DNA from: Hyaloscypha bicolor E
Taxonomy: Eukaryota; Ascomycota; Leotiomycetes; Helotiales; Hyaloscyphaceae
Direction: 5' to 3'
Assembly (NCBI RefSeq): GCF_002865645.1
Contig: NW_020194544.1
Span: forward strand, 208,517 to 272,516
DNA length: 64,000 bases
The notes beneath the pieces are model-generated. The model was not told where the DNA came from. It worked only from the letters and a program-made list of their open reading frames with translations, and did not search any database. Shown one piece after another: positions 37,101 to 50,889 of the stretch. The position numbers and the translations under genes were made by a program. Within the stretch, counting starts at the first letter, position 1; every line of letters begins with the position of its first letter.

Positions 37101-39908
37101 TAAAAATAAAGCCTTATAATATAATATTTTAAAATAAGAAAAAATATCCGAAATATTATATTATAGATATATATTTTCTAGTAAAAACAATAAGATAATT
37201 AGTAAAATTATTAAAATAAATTTCTAGCTTATTTATATTAGCTAAACTAAATAAAAATAAAATCTTTAAAAATATAATATAGAATTATATTTACTTAATT
37301 AGTATATTTATTATTATAGATCTAATAGAAAATATAGATCTAATACTAAACTAGATATTAATTTAATTTTTAGTAATTTTATTAAGTTTAATATTATTAT
37401 TAGTTTATTAAAAAACTTGAAATTAGTTAGAACTAGTAATTAAGTATTTAGAGATTCTAGTATTAATTATAACTTTATAAAAGTAATAAGTATTATATTT
37501 TAATATATTATTAATTATAAAAGTCTAGATATTTTCTATTAAGAATTTAATAAATTCTAAAATATAGTTTTTGCTTATTATCTAATATATAAAAGAAAAA
37601 AAAGTAAGATTATTTTATAAAAGTATTAGTTATAGTTATTAGTAAAATAGAAATAATAGAAATAGCTAAAAAGTTCTTAATTAAAATAAAATAGAAATCT
37701 AAATAATATTTCTTTTCTTTATTTATTTCTGCTAATAAAGCCTTAAAAGTATTATTTACTAGTTTATTTTTATTATTTTTATTACTTTTTTTATATTTAA
37801 TTTTAAGAATATATTATATATAAGTATTACTAAAGTATTTATTAAAATTATAAATATTTCGAAATCTAAACTAATAAATATTTCTATTTCTAAATCGAGT
37901 CTTTTTAGTTTCTTATTTTTTTAATATATATTTTTATAAGTAATATTTGGATTTCTTATATATAAAATATAACTTCGGGATATAATTATTATAATTATAG
38001 AACTTAGAGTAATTATTATAGGTTCTAAAATTATAGTAAAGTCTATATTAATAATTTCTAAAGAAATAATAGTTTAGAAAGTTTTAAGAATAATATTATT
38101 AATTAGTAAAAAAGATTTCGAAATTAGTTTATTATTTACTTTTATATATAATAATAAATAACTAGAACTTATTAATAAGCTAGCCGAGATTTATAGAAAA
38201 GTATAAGATTATATATTTATATATCTAAAAGCCTTAATAAGAAATAATAATTTTATTATAAAAGAATTTAGTATTTTATAAATTAGATATAAAATTATAT
38301 TATAATTAATATAGTTTATTAATTAATAATTAAATAATTTTAAATATTATTTTTTCCGGAAATTTTAGCTATTATAAAAGCTAATATAATAATATTTTAT
38401 TAATCTAAATTTCGATATTTGAATTTAGAGCTTTTAAAAAAGCTATAAATATTAATATAAGCCTCTTTATATATATATTAAAAGAGCTAGTTATTATAGA
38501 AGTAGTTTTAAGCTAGTTTCTTTAATATAATAGAAAAAGCTTATATTAGTATTTTTTATAGAAACTTTATATATTAGTAAATATTAAGGAAAATAGTAAG
38601 TTTATAATTAAAATTATTATTAGATTTATTATATTTTTATTTTTTAGTATAAACCTTAGTAATTTCTTTAATAAGTCTTATAATTAAAAGAAATTAGAAA
38701 TTATTTAAATATAGTTATAATAGTAATAATAATAGAAATATATTATTTATTTCTAGAGCTTTTATACTAATATATAAATCTAGTAAAAATATAGGATATA
38801 GTAATAAAAGAAATAGTAAAAAAAATAATAGTAATATAGAAATATTAAAAATAATAGATTCTAGATATTTATTCTTTATAAAAGTAATAAAGCCTAATAG
38901 AATTAATTTCTTAATAAAATCTAGTTTAGCTATTAATATATTCTTATTTAATTATATATATATATATATATATTTTTATAATAGTATATAGGATATTTAT
39001 AATAGTATTAGTATTATTATTTTATTATATAAATATATTATTATATTAAAAAGTCTTATATAAATATAATATTTCTAGAAATTCGAATTTATTAAAGTTT
39101 TTTTAATAAATAAAGTTCTTAAAATTATATCTAAATAACTTCTAAAAGTTATTATTAATTATTTTATAAAAAATATATTAAAATAGCTTATTATTTAAGA
39201 ATTTACTTATTTTATTTATTTTAATAAAATTTAGATTAATTCTATATCTTTATTTTTTTACTAATTTCTTAAAATTATTATTATTTATAAAGTAATTAGA
39301 TTAGATAAATCTAATAAAGAAATTATTTATTATAGTATATTTTATTATTATATATTTTATAAGCTTATATCTAGTTTAAAATATAATAGTTTATAAGAAA
39401 AATAGATTTATAAAAAAAAAGTAGTTTATAAAATAAGTAATTTATAATAAGTATTATATTTGAAATAAAAATTTTATTTATAATAAGAAATTTAGGAAAT
39501 AAAATTTAAGAAATAAAATATTAAGATTTTAAAAGAACTTAATAGTTCTAAAGTTTAAGAGTTCTAGGAATTTAAAAGAAAGTAGTTTTTAAAAAAGTTT
39601 TATAAAAGTTAAATAGAAATAAAATAAAATAATTAAATAACTAACTATTTTAGTATTTAGTAAAATTAAATACTTTTTTTATTTATATAACTAAATTATA
39701 AATAATAGAACTAATAAATATTTCCTTCTTTAATATAATATAATTAGGTCTTAATAAGATTAAATATTTTTCTTATTTATATAACTAAATTATAAATAAT
39801 AAAATTAATAATTTTTTTTTAATTAGAATAATAGCTTTATTTCTAAATAACTAAATCTTAGGTAAATATAATTTAATTTTTCCTAATTTATAAATACTAA
39901 CTAATTAG

Positions 39909-40218
39909 TATTAGTTTACTAGAAATATATAATACTATTATATAATTATAAAATACTAATTATATAAAATTAGTAAAATTATTATTTAGAAATAGAAATT
40001 ATAGTATTATAATATTAATATATAATTTCTAAATTTAATAAGCCTAAAAAAATCTAGTTTACTAGTTAAGTTATTAATAAAATATAAAATTATATATTTA
40101 TATTCTATATCTTATATCTTATTATTTATATTTTATTATTTATATTTTATTACTTATATTTTATATCTTATATCTTATAATTATATATATAATTCTTAAA
40201 ATAATAGTTATACTAATA
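39909..40218 (-). repeat. copia copy 1 5' LTR
   Basis: Same length as the partner LTR and highly similar to it. Confidence 0.85.
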
Positions 40219-41751
40219 TTAATAAAAAAAAACTTTTAATATCTAATTTATTATTATTAATTATATAATAAAAAATAAATATATTATTTTTAAATAATTA
40301 ATTTAAATTAATTTTTATTATATTAATATAATATAATCTAAAAAAAGAAGTTTTTTTTAAAAGTTATTATTTCTTTATTTTATATTTTTAAATAACTTAT
40401 TTATAATAAATATTATTAATTTAATTATTAAAATTTATTTTATATATTTTATTTTAAATTCTAAATATTTTCTAAATATATAATTAAATTTATTATAATT
40501 ATAATATTTAAAATTAAAGAATTTCGGTTTTAAAATAAAAGATTTATTTATTATTAGAATTTTAAAAATAAGCTTTATATAAAAGATATTTTCTAAATTT
40601 AGTTTATTTAAATTTTTATTAGTTTTTTTTATAATAAACTCGAATTTATTAATTATTTATAATATAACTAGCTAAATTATTATAATATATAATTATCTTT
40701 TTTTAAAGCTTTTAAATAATATTATTATTTAAGTTATATTTAAGGTTTTATAAATTAATATTTTTATTTATTATATATTTTAAAAGATTTAATTTTTTTT
40801 ATAAATAATTTCTTAAATATTTGTTAAATATTATATTTCTTATTTAAATTATTATATAATTTTTCTAAATAAATATATAGTTTTTTAATAATTTTATATA
40901 TATATTAATTATTCTAGTTTAAATAAAAAGAAAATAATATAAATAATTTTAAAATTATTATAAAGTTTATTTTTAATTTAAATTAATTAATATTAAAAAT
41001 AATATTATTTTTATTTATATTTTTAAAATAGAAAAATTAGAAAATTTAATTAAATATTTATTTTTTAAAATAAGAAAATTAATTATTCTAATAAATTATA
41101 TAATAAGCTTTTTAATAATAGTTTTATTTTTTTTATAAAATTTATTTAATTTCTTTTAATTAAATATAATAATTTTTATTATAAATAAAAATATTATATA
41201 TTTTTAAAATTAGTTTAATAATTTCTTTATATAAAGTTTCTATATTCTAAAATAATTCTTAAAATTTTATTTTTAATAAAATAAGTTTATTTTTTTTACT
41301 TTTTTAAAAAAAGATTTTAATATAATTATTTTTTTAGAAATTATATATATAATTATAGGATTTAAAATATATAATATAAATAATAAAATATAAAATACGA
41401 AATATAATTATATAATTTTATATTTTATAAATAATTTAATTAATAAATTTAAGAAATATATATTAATAATATTTTATATTATAATTTCTTTTAATTTATT
41501 TAATTATTTTAAGATTTATTTTTTTAATTATTTTAGAATTTTTTTCTATTTTAATATTAATTAATTAATATAAAAATAACTATAATATATTATATTTATA
41601 TTTATTAAAAACTAATTAAATAAAAATTAAAAAATAAATAAGCTTTAAATTATATTATAAATATAAAATATAAAGCCTAAAAAATAAAATAAAATAATTT
41701 TTATTCTAATAATTTAAAACTAAAAAAAAAAGAAATTCTTAAAAAAGCTTT
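40219..41751 (-). mobile_element. old gypsy family B copy, gag-side piece and start of 5' LTR
   Basis: Follows 50660-52340 of the younger gypsy B, including the gag region and the LTR start at about 41653. It is cut at 41751 by copia copy 3, and the rest of the LTR reappears at 61147-61303. This piece has some of the heaviest RIP in the window. Confidence 0.75.
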
Positions 41752-42047
41752 TATTAGTTTATTAGTAATATATAATACTATTATATAAATATAGAAATAC
41801 TAGTTATATTAATTAATAAAGTTTTTATTTAGAAATAGGAATTATAATATTATAATATTATTATATAATTTCTAAATTTATTAAGCTTAAAAGAATCTAG
41901 TTTATTAGTTAAATTACTAATAAAATATAAGATTATATAACTATATCTTATATTTTATATTTTATTATTTATATTTTATTATTTATATCTCGTATTTTAT
42001 ATTTTATAATTATATATATAATTTTTAGAGAAATAATTATACTAATA
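41752..42047 (-). repeat. copia copy 3 3' LTR
   Basis: Reverse complement of the copy 2 LTR, more heavily mutated. Confidence 0.8.
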
Positions 42048-42170
42048 CTAGAAACTTTCTAAAAAATATAAAAAATAGTATTTTTTTTAAATTATATATA
42101 AATTCTCTAATTTGGCCTAATACTAGATTTCCTAAATACTTTATATATTTATATTACTTCTAAGGTTTTA

Positions 42171-42206
42171 GTTATATATTAAAGGCTATAGCCTTTTATA
42201 TATAAT
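42171..42206 (+). repeat. 36-bp palindrome, copy beside copia copy 3 LTR
   Basis: Reads GTTATATATTAAAGGC, TATA, GCCTTTTATATATAAT, preceded by AAGGTTTTA as in the family A LTR. A decayed half copy is at 34250-34285 in copia copy 1. Confidence 0.75.
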
Positions 42207-42416
42207 TTCTTTTTTTATAATATTTTTCTATTTTATATATTTATTTTTTTATTTTATTTATATTTAATATATTTTTCTATATCTAATTATATAATATTTA
42301 TATTAATTAAATACTTAAGAATATTTATTAGTTTTAATTTTATTATAGAATTAAAAAAATTTAATTCTTTTTTAATTTATTTAACTTTTATAATCTTTTA
42401 TTATTTATATATTTAA

Positions 42417-42716
42417 TATTAGTATAGCTATTTCTTTAGAAGTTATATATATAATTATAGGATACGGGATACGGGATATAAGTAATGAGATATAAGTAAT
42501 AGAATATAGGATATAGAATATAATTATATAACCTCACATCCTATTAGTAACTTAATTAGTAGACTGGATTTCTTTAGGCTTAGCAGATTTAGGGATTATA
42601 TATTAATATTATAATACTATAATTCCTACTTCTAAATAATAATAACTTTACTAATTATATATAAATAGTATTTTATAACTTATATAATAGTACTATATAT
42701 TACTAGTAAACTAATA
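42417..42716 (+). repeat. copia copy 2 5' LTR
   Basis: Begins TATTAGTATAGC and ends GTAAACTAATA. Contains tandem GGGATAC units near 42465. Confidence 0.88.
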
Positions 42717-43279
42717 CTAATTAGTTTATATATATAAATTAGAGAATAGAATCTTTTAAGCTAAAGAAGTATCCGGTAACCTATAGTAAAATTAAACTAG
42801 TTTATATTAAAAGAGGAAATTACCTATTAACTTTATAAAACATCCGGTAACCTAAGAGAGAAAATAGCTAGCTCTTACTAAGGACTAATAACTACTTTAT
42901 TAAAGGAGGGAATTACTTATTAACTTTATAAAATATCCGGTAGCCTAAGAAAAAAGACTCTAGTTCTTACTAATTAATAAGTAATTAGCTATTTGGCTAT
43001 CTATTTATTTAATTATTTACTATTCTTTAAAACTAACTTCTTTTAGCCCTAAGACTACTTTCTTAGAACTCATCTTTTCTATTTATATAATACCCGTATT
43101 TACGAGATACTTTTTCCGGAATATATATTTTATATATACCCTTAAAGCTCTTTAACTACTATTTTGATTTTACTATTAAATTGAATTCTTTAAGCTTTAG
43201 ACCCTCCCGGAATTATAATATTTCATTTCCTAAATTTCTTATTATAAATAAAATATTTAAGGGCGAAATATTTACTTTA

Positions 43280-43350
43280 ATACCTATAATACCCCTAGAT
43301 ATCTAGAGTATCTAGTATCTAAATTAGGTATCTAGATACCTTTATTACTA
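43280..43350 (+). repeat. GATATC-type minisatellite, short allele
   Basis: About two units built on CTAGATATCTAGAGTATC lie in the leader between the 5' LTR and gag of copia copy 2. The other copies carry more units, at 60105-60350 and 62730-62840. Confidence 0.6.
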
Positions 43351-43439
43351 AACCCTTTCTATAAACTTACTATAAACTATTTTATCTTTAAATCTTTCTT
43401 ATTATAAATTATATATATATTAAAAAGGGCTTAATTCTA

Positions 43440-45180
43440 GGAATTTAGTATAATAGAATTATGAAATAGATATATATAAGTAAAGAAATAAAAAGGCGGT
43501 ATTAATCTAATTACCTATAGTAATAAGGAAGTTCTAGATTACCTTAATACTAGACTATTCTAGTATAAGGTAAAGAAGTTAATTAATAATAATTTCTAGG
43601 AATTATTTAAGAAAGATTTTAGTAATTTTAATCTCAAAGTATTTAATTATCTAAATTAATATATATTATATAAATTATATAGTACTTTATAATATAGTAG
43701 TATTTATATTAAATAAAATAATAAGAGACTTATTATTATATAGTTCTTAGTTAATACTATTTAGGAAAAAAAAGTAATATACCTAAACTATAGCTAATAT
43801 TATTATTACTAGACTAGACCTTAATACAGGCCCTATTACCTTATTATATATATTCCTTAATAATAATATTATAAGAAATTAATAAACTAAACTAATTATT
43901 ATTTATATTTTTTTATTACTTATAATTACTTTTACTAGTACCAGATTATAGAAAGCTAGTAATAATAGATTTCTATTACTTCTATTATCTTTATTACTTT
44001 TAAATAGTTCTTTAGCTAGCTTTTTTATTATAAAGCTAATTAGAGAAATAGTAAAGATATATATTAAGATATAGAAATATAATAGAACTAATAGTAGTTT
44101 CAATTAAAAACTCGCTATTTTTCTCGATATCTACTAATATATAGAGCTTCTATAAAAGGTATTAGTAAGAGCTTTTCCTACTATATTAAAAGAACTAGTA
44201 TAAGATTACTTTTATAATAACTAGCTCTCTTAATATATATATAAAAAGGCCTATATAAATATTTATAGCTTCTTTAAAAGCCCTGGTTTCTAATATTAAA
44301 ACTTAGATAAGTAAAATACTACTATAATAATAATTATAATAGCTTAATATTCTAAAAAGATAATATTTGAGCTTATTTAGTTACTAATTAATAACTTATA
44401 TAAATTATAATATAAACTAGTACCTATTCTATAAAATATTAAATTCCTATATAATAAGATTATTATCTCTTATTAAGGCATACTAGTATACTAATATATA
44501 GTCTCGAATTCTTTTCCTAATCTCGGCTAACTTATTAATAAGCTCTAATTATCTATTACTATTTATAAGAAGAAATAATAGATTAATATCGAGATTCTCT
44601 TTACTAATTAATAATACTATTCTCAAAATTCTCTAAACTACTACTTATTCGGAAATTATTAATATGGACCTAGCTATAACTTCGGAACCCGTAATAACTA
44701 CTCTAAGCCCTGTAACTATAATAATTATATTCCAAAGTCGTATTTTATATATAAGAAACTCGAATACCGCTTATAGAAGTATATACTAGAGGAATAAGAA
44801 GCTAAGAAAGCTCGATTTAAAAATAGAAATATTTATTAATTTAGATCCCGAAATACCCGTAACTTTAATAAATACTTTAGTAGTATTTATATATAGTATA
44901 TTACTAAATTTAAAGGAAAAGAGAATAATAAGAATAGTAAAGACAAACTAGTAAGTAATGCTTTTAAAGCCTTATTAGCAGAAATGAATAAAGAAAAGAA
45001 ATATTATTCTAATTCCTATTTTATTTCTATTAAGAGCTTTCTAGCTACTCTTATAGCCTCTATTTCTATTATTCCTATAACTAATACCCTTATAAATAAC
45101 CTTACTTCTCTCTTTCTTATATATTAGATAATAGGCAAAAACTATACCTTAGAGCCTATTAAATAAATAGAAAATATCTA
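43440..45180 (+). pseudogene. copia gag relic
   Basis: The frame becomes readable from about 44100. It ends with a decayed zinc knuckle near 44740-44800, KSYFIYKKLEYRL*KYTLEE, where the Cys and His ligands of a CCHC knuckle have become Tyr or been lost (TGC or TGT to TAC or TAT). An acidic linker with NAFKALLAEMNKEKKYYSNS follows. This is the copia layout before protease. Several Gln and Trp codons are stops. Confidence 0.6.
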
Positions 45181-45199
45181 GATATTTATAATTAATAAT

Positions 45200-46384
45200 A
45201 TATTAAGATATAATACTTATTATTTTTATAAAGTTATAATTAATACTAGAGGTTTCAGATTTTTAATTACTAGTTCTAACTAATTCCAAGCTTTATAGCA
45301 GACTAATAGTAATATCTAACTTAATAAAACTACTAAAGGTTAAGTTAATATCTAGTTTAGTATTAGATTTATATCTTTTATTAGATTTATAATAATAAAA
45401 ATACTAATTAGGCAAATATAATTCTATATTATACCTATAAAAACTTTATTTCTATTTAGTTTAGCTAATATAAATAAGCTAGGAATTTACTTTAATAATC
45501 TTACTAATTATCTCATTACTTCTAATAAATACTTTATACCTATAATATAACATTTTAAATACTCTTTTCTATTTTGGAATACTATTCTATAAAGCTTTAT
45601 TTTCGAATTCTTTACTTATAACCCTTGCTTTCTTATAGAAATTAAATTATAATATTTATATTACTATTTTAGTTATTTATTTATTAGTAAGCTTTAAAAT
45701 ATACTAGAATAAGCAGGCTATAATATTAATATAAAAGCCCTTAAGTACCTTATAAAGTACTATAAGTAATACCAGAAATTCGAATAATTACTAGAATAAT
45801 TTAAGTTTAACCTAAGAGATAATATTAGCTTTAACTATTCTATTATTATTAATATTTTCTATATTTCTGGTAAGCTTATACTTTATATTATTAATAAAGG
45901 TACTAGATATTAAACTAGCTAATAGCTTTAAAATATTAGTATATTATATATTTGGGATACCCTAAAGTAATATTAGATTAATACCTATTTAGGCTCTCCT
46001 AATTAGATTATAATAAATACTAGAAAGCAGTTTACTAGTAAGAAGTTTACTTAGCTTATAAATACTATAGGAACTAAAGTTAAAATTATTCCTATAGAAG
46101 CTTATAGTTCTATTAGAATTATAGAATACTATTATAGCCTAATTTAATATACTTATCTTATTATTATAGCCGAAATTAATAAAATTAATAAGGATACTAT
46201 ACTTTAAATAGCTTTTAAGGCTATTAATAATTCTACTAAACCTAATAGTATTATCCTAATTCTTTTGGTTTATAGTACTTTATTCTAAATAACCAAATAT
46301 AATACCTTATTATTAATTATATTATAATAATTAGTAATACTTAAGAAGATAATAGTAGAAATTCAGAAGCTTTAAACTAGATAC
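45200..46384 (+). pseudogene. copia protease and integrase relic (first part of pol)
   Basis: The protease active site, normally DTG[AS], reads NTRG near 45241. Downstream come SLANINKLGIYFNNL, a gag-pre-integrase segment (FTYNPCFLIEIKL), then the integrase core with ISFNYSIIINIFYISG, ISILYIWDTLK, INTYLGSPN, NTIGTKVKIIPIEAYSSI and IAFKAINNSTKPNSIILILL. Order and spacing match copia integrases of ascomycetes. The frame is cut at the GATAC target site and resumes at 52512. Confidence 0.75.
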
Positions 46385-46644
46385 TATTACGAGTATAAGA
46401 TCTAGGGCCTAGAAGGCGTAATTAGACTATTTCTATTTCAATAATTTAAAGCTAAAAAGAGAAGAGAATCCCGAAGAAGCCTCGGATCTAAATAATTACA
46501 AGCTATATACGGGTCTATATACTAGCTTAAGCTCGGAGTCACGTATAATAATCAGGTAACTATAAATACCTTACTTAGATACTAGATATCTCTCTAGCTC
46601 TAGTCTAACCCCTACTAGTACCGTATATTATAATAACCGTAATA
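46385..46644 (-). repeat. gypsy B 3' LTR
   Basis: Matches 52252-52511 with C/T and G/A differences. Contains AGATATCTCTCTAGCTCTAG and CCCCTACTAGTACC. Confidence 0.9.
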
Positions 46645-46662
46645 TTATTCCCCTCCTTAAAG
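46645..46662 (-). other. polypurine tract of gypsy B
   Basis: On the minus strand the bases next to the 3' LTR are AAGGAGGGGAATAA, the usual primer site for plus-strand DNA synthesis. Confidence 0.7.
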
Positions 46663-46712
46663 TAAGCTTGTCCCCGAGCTTCGAAAGTCCCTATTGAATT
46701 TCCAAGTTATAG

Positions 46713-46748
46713 GTTATATATTAAAGGCCAGGGCCTTTTATATATAAC
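46713..46748 (+). repeat. 36-bp palindrome, copy in gypsy B
   Basis: Best-preserved copy: GTTATATATTAAAGGCC, AG, GGCCTTTTATATATAAC, with one mismatch in the stem. It lies between pol and the polypurine tract. Confidence 0.85.
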
Positions 46749-47559
46749 TTTAAAGAATTTCCGTCTATATTATATAGTTCCGGTAATATATTATTCTTGG
46801 TATAGTCTAACTAATAGGAGAGATTCTGGGGCAATCCTGGCTATTCGGGGTTCTTATTATAAAAGCTCTAAAGAGCTAGGGCACTATTACTTAATAAGGA
46901 AAAGAGATACTACTCCGGATCTGAGTCTTATTCTTTCTACTAGACTCGGTATTTTAGCTTCTTATAAAGTAGTTTTATTACTTATATCTCTTGAACTTCA
47001 TACTTCGTTTCCCTGTCTTATAGTTCCAATAGTAGAGGCTCCGGATTTACTTATCCAGGAAAGGGGTTATCTGAATCTTTATATAGCTTCTCTATATAAA
47101 ATACCGGATATATTCTTATTAATTCCGGAAGCTTGAGCCTAAAGAAATATCCTACTTATTTCAGGATTTTATATAGTCCTTCCATTTAGTAAGCTAGCTT
47201 ATGGCTCGGATAATTATTCTTCTAGTACTTAGTAGTAATTCATACCTTATCTCCTATTTCAAAGTCTACTAATTAGTAGTACTTATTAGCTTAAGTAGTA
47301 TAGTATTCTTATACTTATATTATATTCTCCTATACCTTTTACTATAATTTATAAAGTCATATTATTAGGGCCTTTGCCTCTTATTTATTTAGCTCTTTTT
47401 TTGGGGTACCTAATTATACTTGGGTTTCCTAATCAAATAATATCTGCAGTTTATAGTTCTTTTCTATAAGAAACGGGAATTAGCCTATAGTCTTATAAAC
47501 TAGAGCTATCTACTAGTAATTAATTATTACTACCTATTCGTCCTAATTATTCTAGTAAT

Positions 47560-48300
47560 AATTCATATAGAGATATAGCTATTAGTTAAAATACTAATTA
47601 ATAATCTCTATCTGGCTATTAGTTTAGGGATAATTAGTAGTTAATAACTTGAGCTTCATACTAATATACTTATAAAACTCGCTCCAGAAATCTAATACGA
47701 ACTAGGGGCCTTAATTAGATACTATAGTTTCCGGGATACTAACTTGGTAAACTATATAAATAAGGAACAGGAATACTAATTCTTTAGCTATTACTATATC
47801 TTAGACAGGAATTATAATAGGGTACTTACCCAGGTAATTAATAAAAATTACTACTATATTATACTTATTTCTATTCTCTAGATACTTCTTGAAATCTACT
47901 AATATATATTATTAGGAGCAGTTAGGAACTAGTAACGGATATAAGAGCCCTGGTTTCTTATTCCTAGAAATATGGGATTATTAATAAGTATAATAGTTAT
48001 TTCTATACTAATTAATATCTATACCTTGGCCTAGCTAGTAATAATAGGCCTAAAAAAGCTATTAAAGCTTGGCTTATCCTAAGTATTTTATTAGGGGCTA
48101 TATATATGCCTCCTAAATAAAGGCAATATATAAGGGTATCTCGGGTATTATTATATTATTAGGTATAAATAGTTTGCTATATTATAAGAGAAGGCTATCT
48201 TATAATATCCAAGTATTTTCCTTCTTATTTCTTGCCTTATTCTATAGCTCTTCTAGCTCCGGTAACTTTCGGTTCTCGCTTAATAGCTTATCTACTAGCT
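47560..48300 (-). pseudogene. gypsy B integrase relic
   Basis: The minus strand reads LGKYPIIIPV, IAKELVFLFLIYIVYQ, IPETIVSN*GP*FVLDFWSEF and LKLLTTNYP*TNSQIEIIN. These match the rve core of fungal gypsy integrases, in which VSDRGPQFVS and HPQTDGQTE carry the second Asp and the Glu. The Asp is now Asn. Few stops interrupt it. Confidence 0.75.
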
Positions 48301-48699
48301 AGATACTATTATACTAGATTTCTTCCTAAGCCGGGCTTATAAAGGCCTTAATTAGGGCTAACTAGAGATCCTATATAATATTATTATTAATCTTTTATTA
48401 TAGGAGGAGAATTTGGGTTTAATAGGTTACTATTACCTTATTCTAGATAGTTATATTCTCATATTTCTTACTTAGGGCATTTATTTATTTATTCGACTTG
48501 CTTACCTAATATATAAGCTTGAAATAGTAATAGGAAAGGTACTTTACCTAGTAAGCTTATCTTACTAAAAGCTTCTTTATAGTTATAAAGTACTCGAGGG
48601 CTCGGTAATCTAAGTAAATCATAAAGAGTATCTCCTATAGACCTTTTAGCTCTACTTACTATTTAGTTAAAGAGAGAATAATAGCAAGTATCTCTTTAT

Positions 48700-49650
48700 T
48701 ATAGATATTATAGTTTAGCTCTATTAACTATATAATCTTGGAAAAGAATACTACCGGGTACCAGAATCCTATCTAGGGATCTTACTATAAGAAAATACCG
48801 GCTATAACTCTATTTAATATATTTGTCTTAATTATAGTAAAAAGGTTCGGGTTATAGTAATATAGAATTAGTACCGAGAATATAGCTTACTTTAGCTTAG
48901 TAAAACCTTCTTAATACTAATCTATTTACTTAAACAGAACTCCCTTATATATTAGAGCTATTAGGGGCTTTACTATATGGCTATATTCCGTAATAAAATA
49001 CTAATAAAAGTTATAAAAACCCAGAAAGCTTTATATTCCTTTAATTATCTTTAGTAATTACTAGTCCTTAATAACTACTATCTTATCTGGGTCTATTTTA
49101 ATACCTCTAGTAAAGATAATAAAGCCTAGATACTTTATATAAGTAACCTTAAACTCTAATTTCTTAATATTTGCTTAGAGGCCAGTATCCCGTAATTACT
49201 AAAGAACCTTTTATATATAATCTTTATACTCTAGGGAATTATCCGAGTAAATCAGGATATTATTCAAGTAAGCTATATAAAAGATATTAAGGTAATTAAA
49301 GAGAATATTATTTATATATCTCTAATATATAGTAGGGCTATTAGTTAGGCCTTCCTAAAGAATCTTATACTTATAGGCCCTATATCTTATACGGAATATT
49401 ATAAGTTCTTCTAATTCTAAGTCTATTTGGATCTAATAAAATACTTACTAAATATCTAGCTTTATATAGACCTTGGCTTAAGCTAGCCATATAAGAGTCT
49501 TATAAATAAGGGAAAGAGAATAATAGTTCTTCCATATTAAGTTATTTAGCTTATAATAGTTAATATAGAATTAGAGAGCTCTGTTAGCCTTTTTTATAAA
49601 GAGAATCGGGAATATAAAAGGAAACTAGCTTGGCTTAATAAAGCCCTATT
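48700..49650 (-). pseudogene. gypsy B reverse transcriptase relic
   Basis: The minus strand reads YKYKILWEGLPNSPTTYQRY, then YIAYLNNILIYSDNS, then YLGFIISTEGIKVDP and FLGFYNFYRRFI. The catalytic YLDD motif is YLNN at 49259-49270, with both GAT codons mutated to AAT. Order of motifs is standard for gypsy RT, with RNase H to the left (downstream). Confidence 0.8.
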
Positions 49651-50889
49651 AGAGGTTCTCTTTAAGGAAGTACTTAATCTCCTATAGCTTATAAGTCGAC
49701 TATTAATAGAGCAGGGAATACCCTAGGCTCTCTAGGCCTTCGGGATTATTAATCTGAATCTTATAGTTATATAATTAATACGGGAATAAGATATTTAATA
49801 CTTCCTTTAAGAAAACATCTGCGAAATCCTTAAACTCCTCTAGTAAAACTCTTACTAGCTACTATAGCTCTGTCTTTCCTAGCTATTACTTGCCCGAAAT
49901 AAACTCGTTCTCTTATTATAATTCTAGTTCTTTATTAATCTCGAAAAATAATATTATAAAGAAAAGGTTTTCCTTCTTTTATAAGTTTATCTAGAAAGTA
50001 GCCGGCGAGATACCTGTAATATTAACTAAAGGCCTTAACTAGATCTTATAGCTTTTCTTTAGATAGTATAATTTTAATATTTCTATCTCTAACTTAGGAA
50101 AAACTTCTATATTTCCCAAGGCTACTTGTATTTCTTTATAGTATTAAGCTTAATTCTTTTACTATATACGGCTTTCTGAGCCCGGGTTAGGAAGAGAATA
50201 AGAAGGTTTCCTCTTTATAAGCTAAGGTTTCCAGAACTTATTTATAGCTATAGCTTTATTTCTTCTATCTATATCTTCTTAATACTAGTTACTTTTCCCA
50301 GATTCCAAGTTCTTATATATAGTAATTAGGACCTTATCCTAACTTTTCTTTCTAGACTAATTATCTGGCCAGATTAATCTTCTATTCTTATAATTAATTA
50401 GGATACTAGTACTTATAAACTACTATTATCCTAAAATTATATTATACTTACCTAGCCCTATAACTAGTATAGATACTAGGACCTTCCGTCTATTAATTAA
50501 GAGTATAAGCTTAATATAGTAAGTAATAGGTACGGCCTACTTATTATTAAATCCCCTTATATTATAGGGTAATACTAATTAAATAGGCTTAATATCTAGA
50601 AATTATTTAATTATTCTTATAAACTTAGAATTAATAAAAGTATATTTATTTGCTCCGGTATTAATAAGAGAAGAAGTCTTAATACCTAATCTATTATTAC
50701 TAACTATATAAAAGAGTATAAATGCTTTATTTCCTAGTAGCTAGCTTAAATTAACTTTTGCTATATTTATATAATATGGCCCTAAAGAGGAAACTTCCTT
50801 TAGGGGTCCTCGTTTCCTTATTCTATATCCTTAAATAGCTTACTTATAGTAAGTACTACTAGCTTAGTTACTAAAACTTACTTTATATA

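Larger units (their letters stand above)
33834..40218 (-). mobile_element. Ty1/copia retrotransposon copy 1, full length, RIP-inactivated
   Basis: LTRs of 310 bp (33834-34143 and 39909-40218) begin TATTA and end TACTAATA, derived from TGTTA...TAACA. The target duplication TTAAT (33829-33833 and 40219-40223) is intact. It interrupts the old gypsy B exactly where the younger gypsy B reads GGTATTAAT. The interior is the reverse complement of copia copy 2 without its gypsy insertion, so this is the best source for the element's length, 6.4 kb. Every frame is destroyed. Confidence 0.88.

Noticed and set aside
43903..44103. Minus-strand frame of 66 codons
   Set aside because: Hydrophobic antisense shadow of the copia gag relic.
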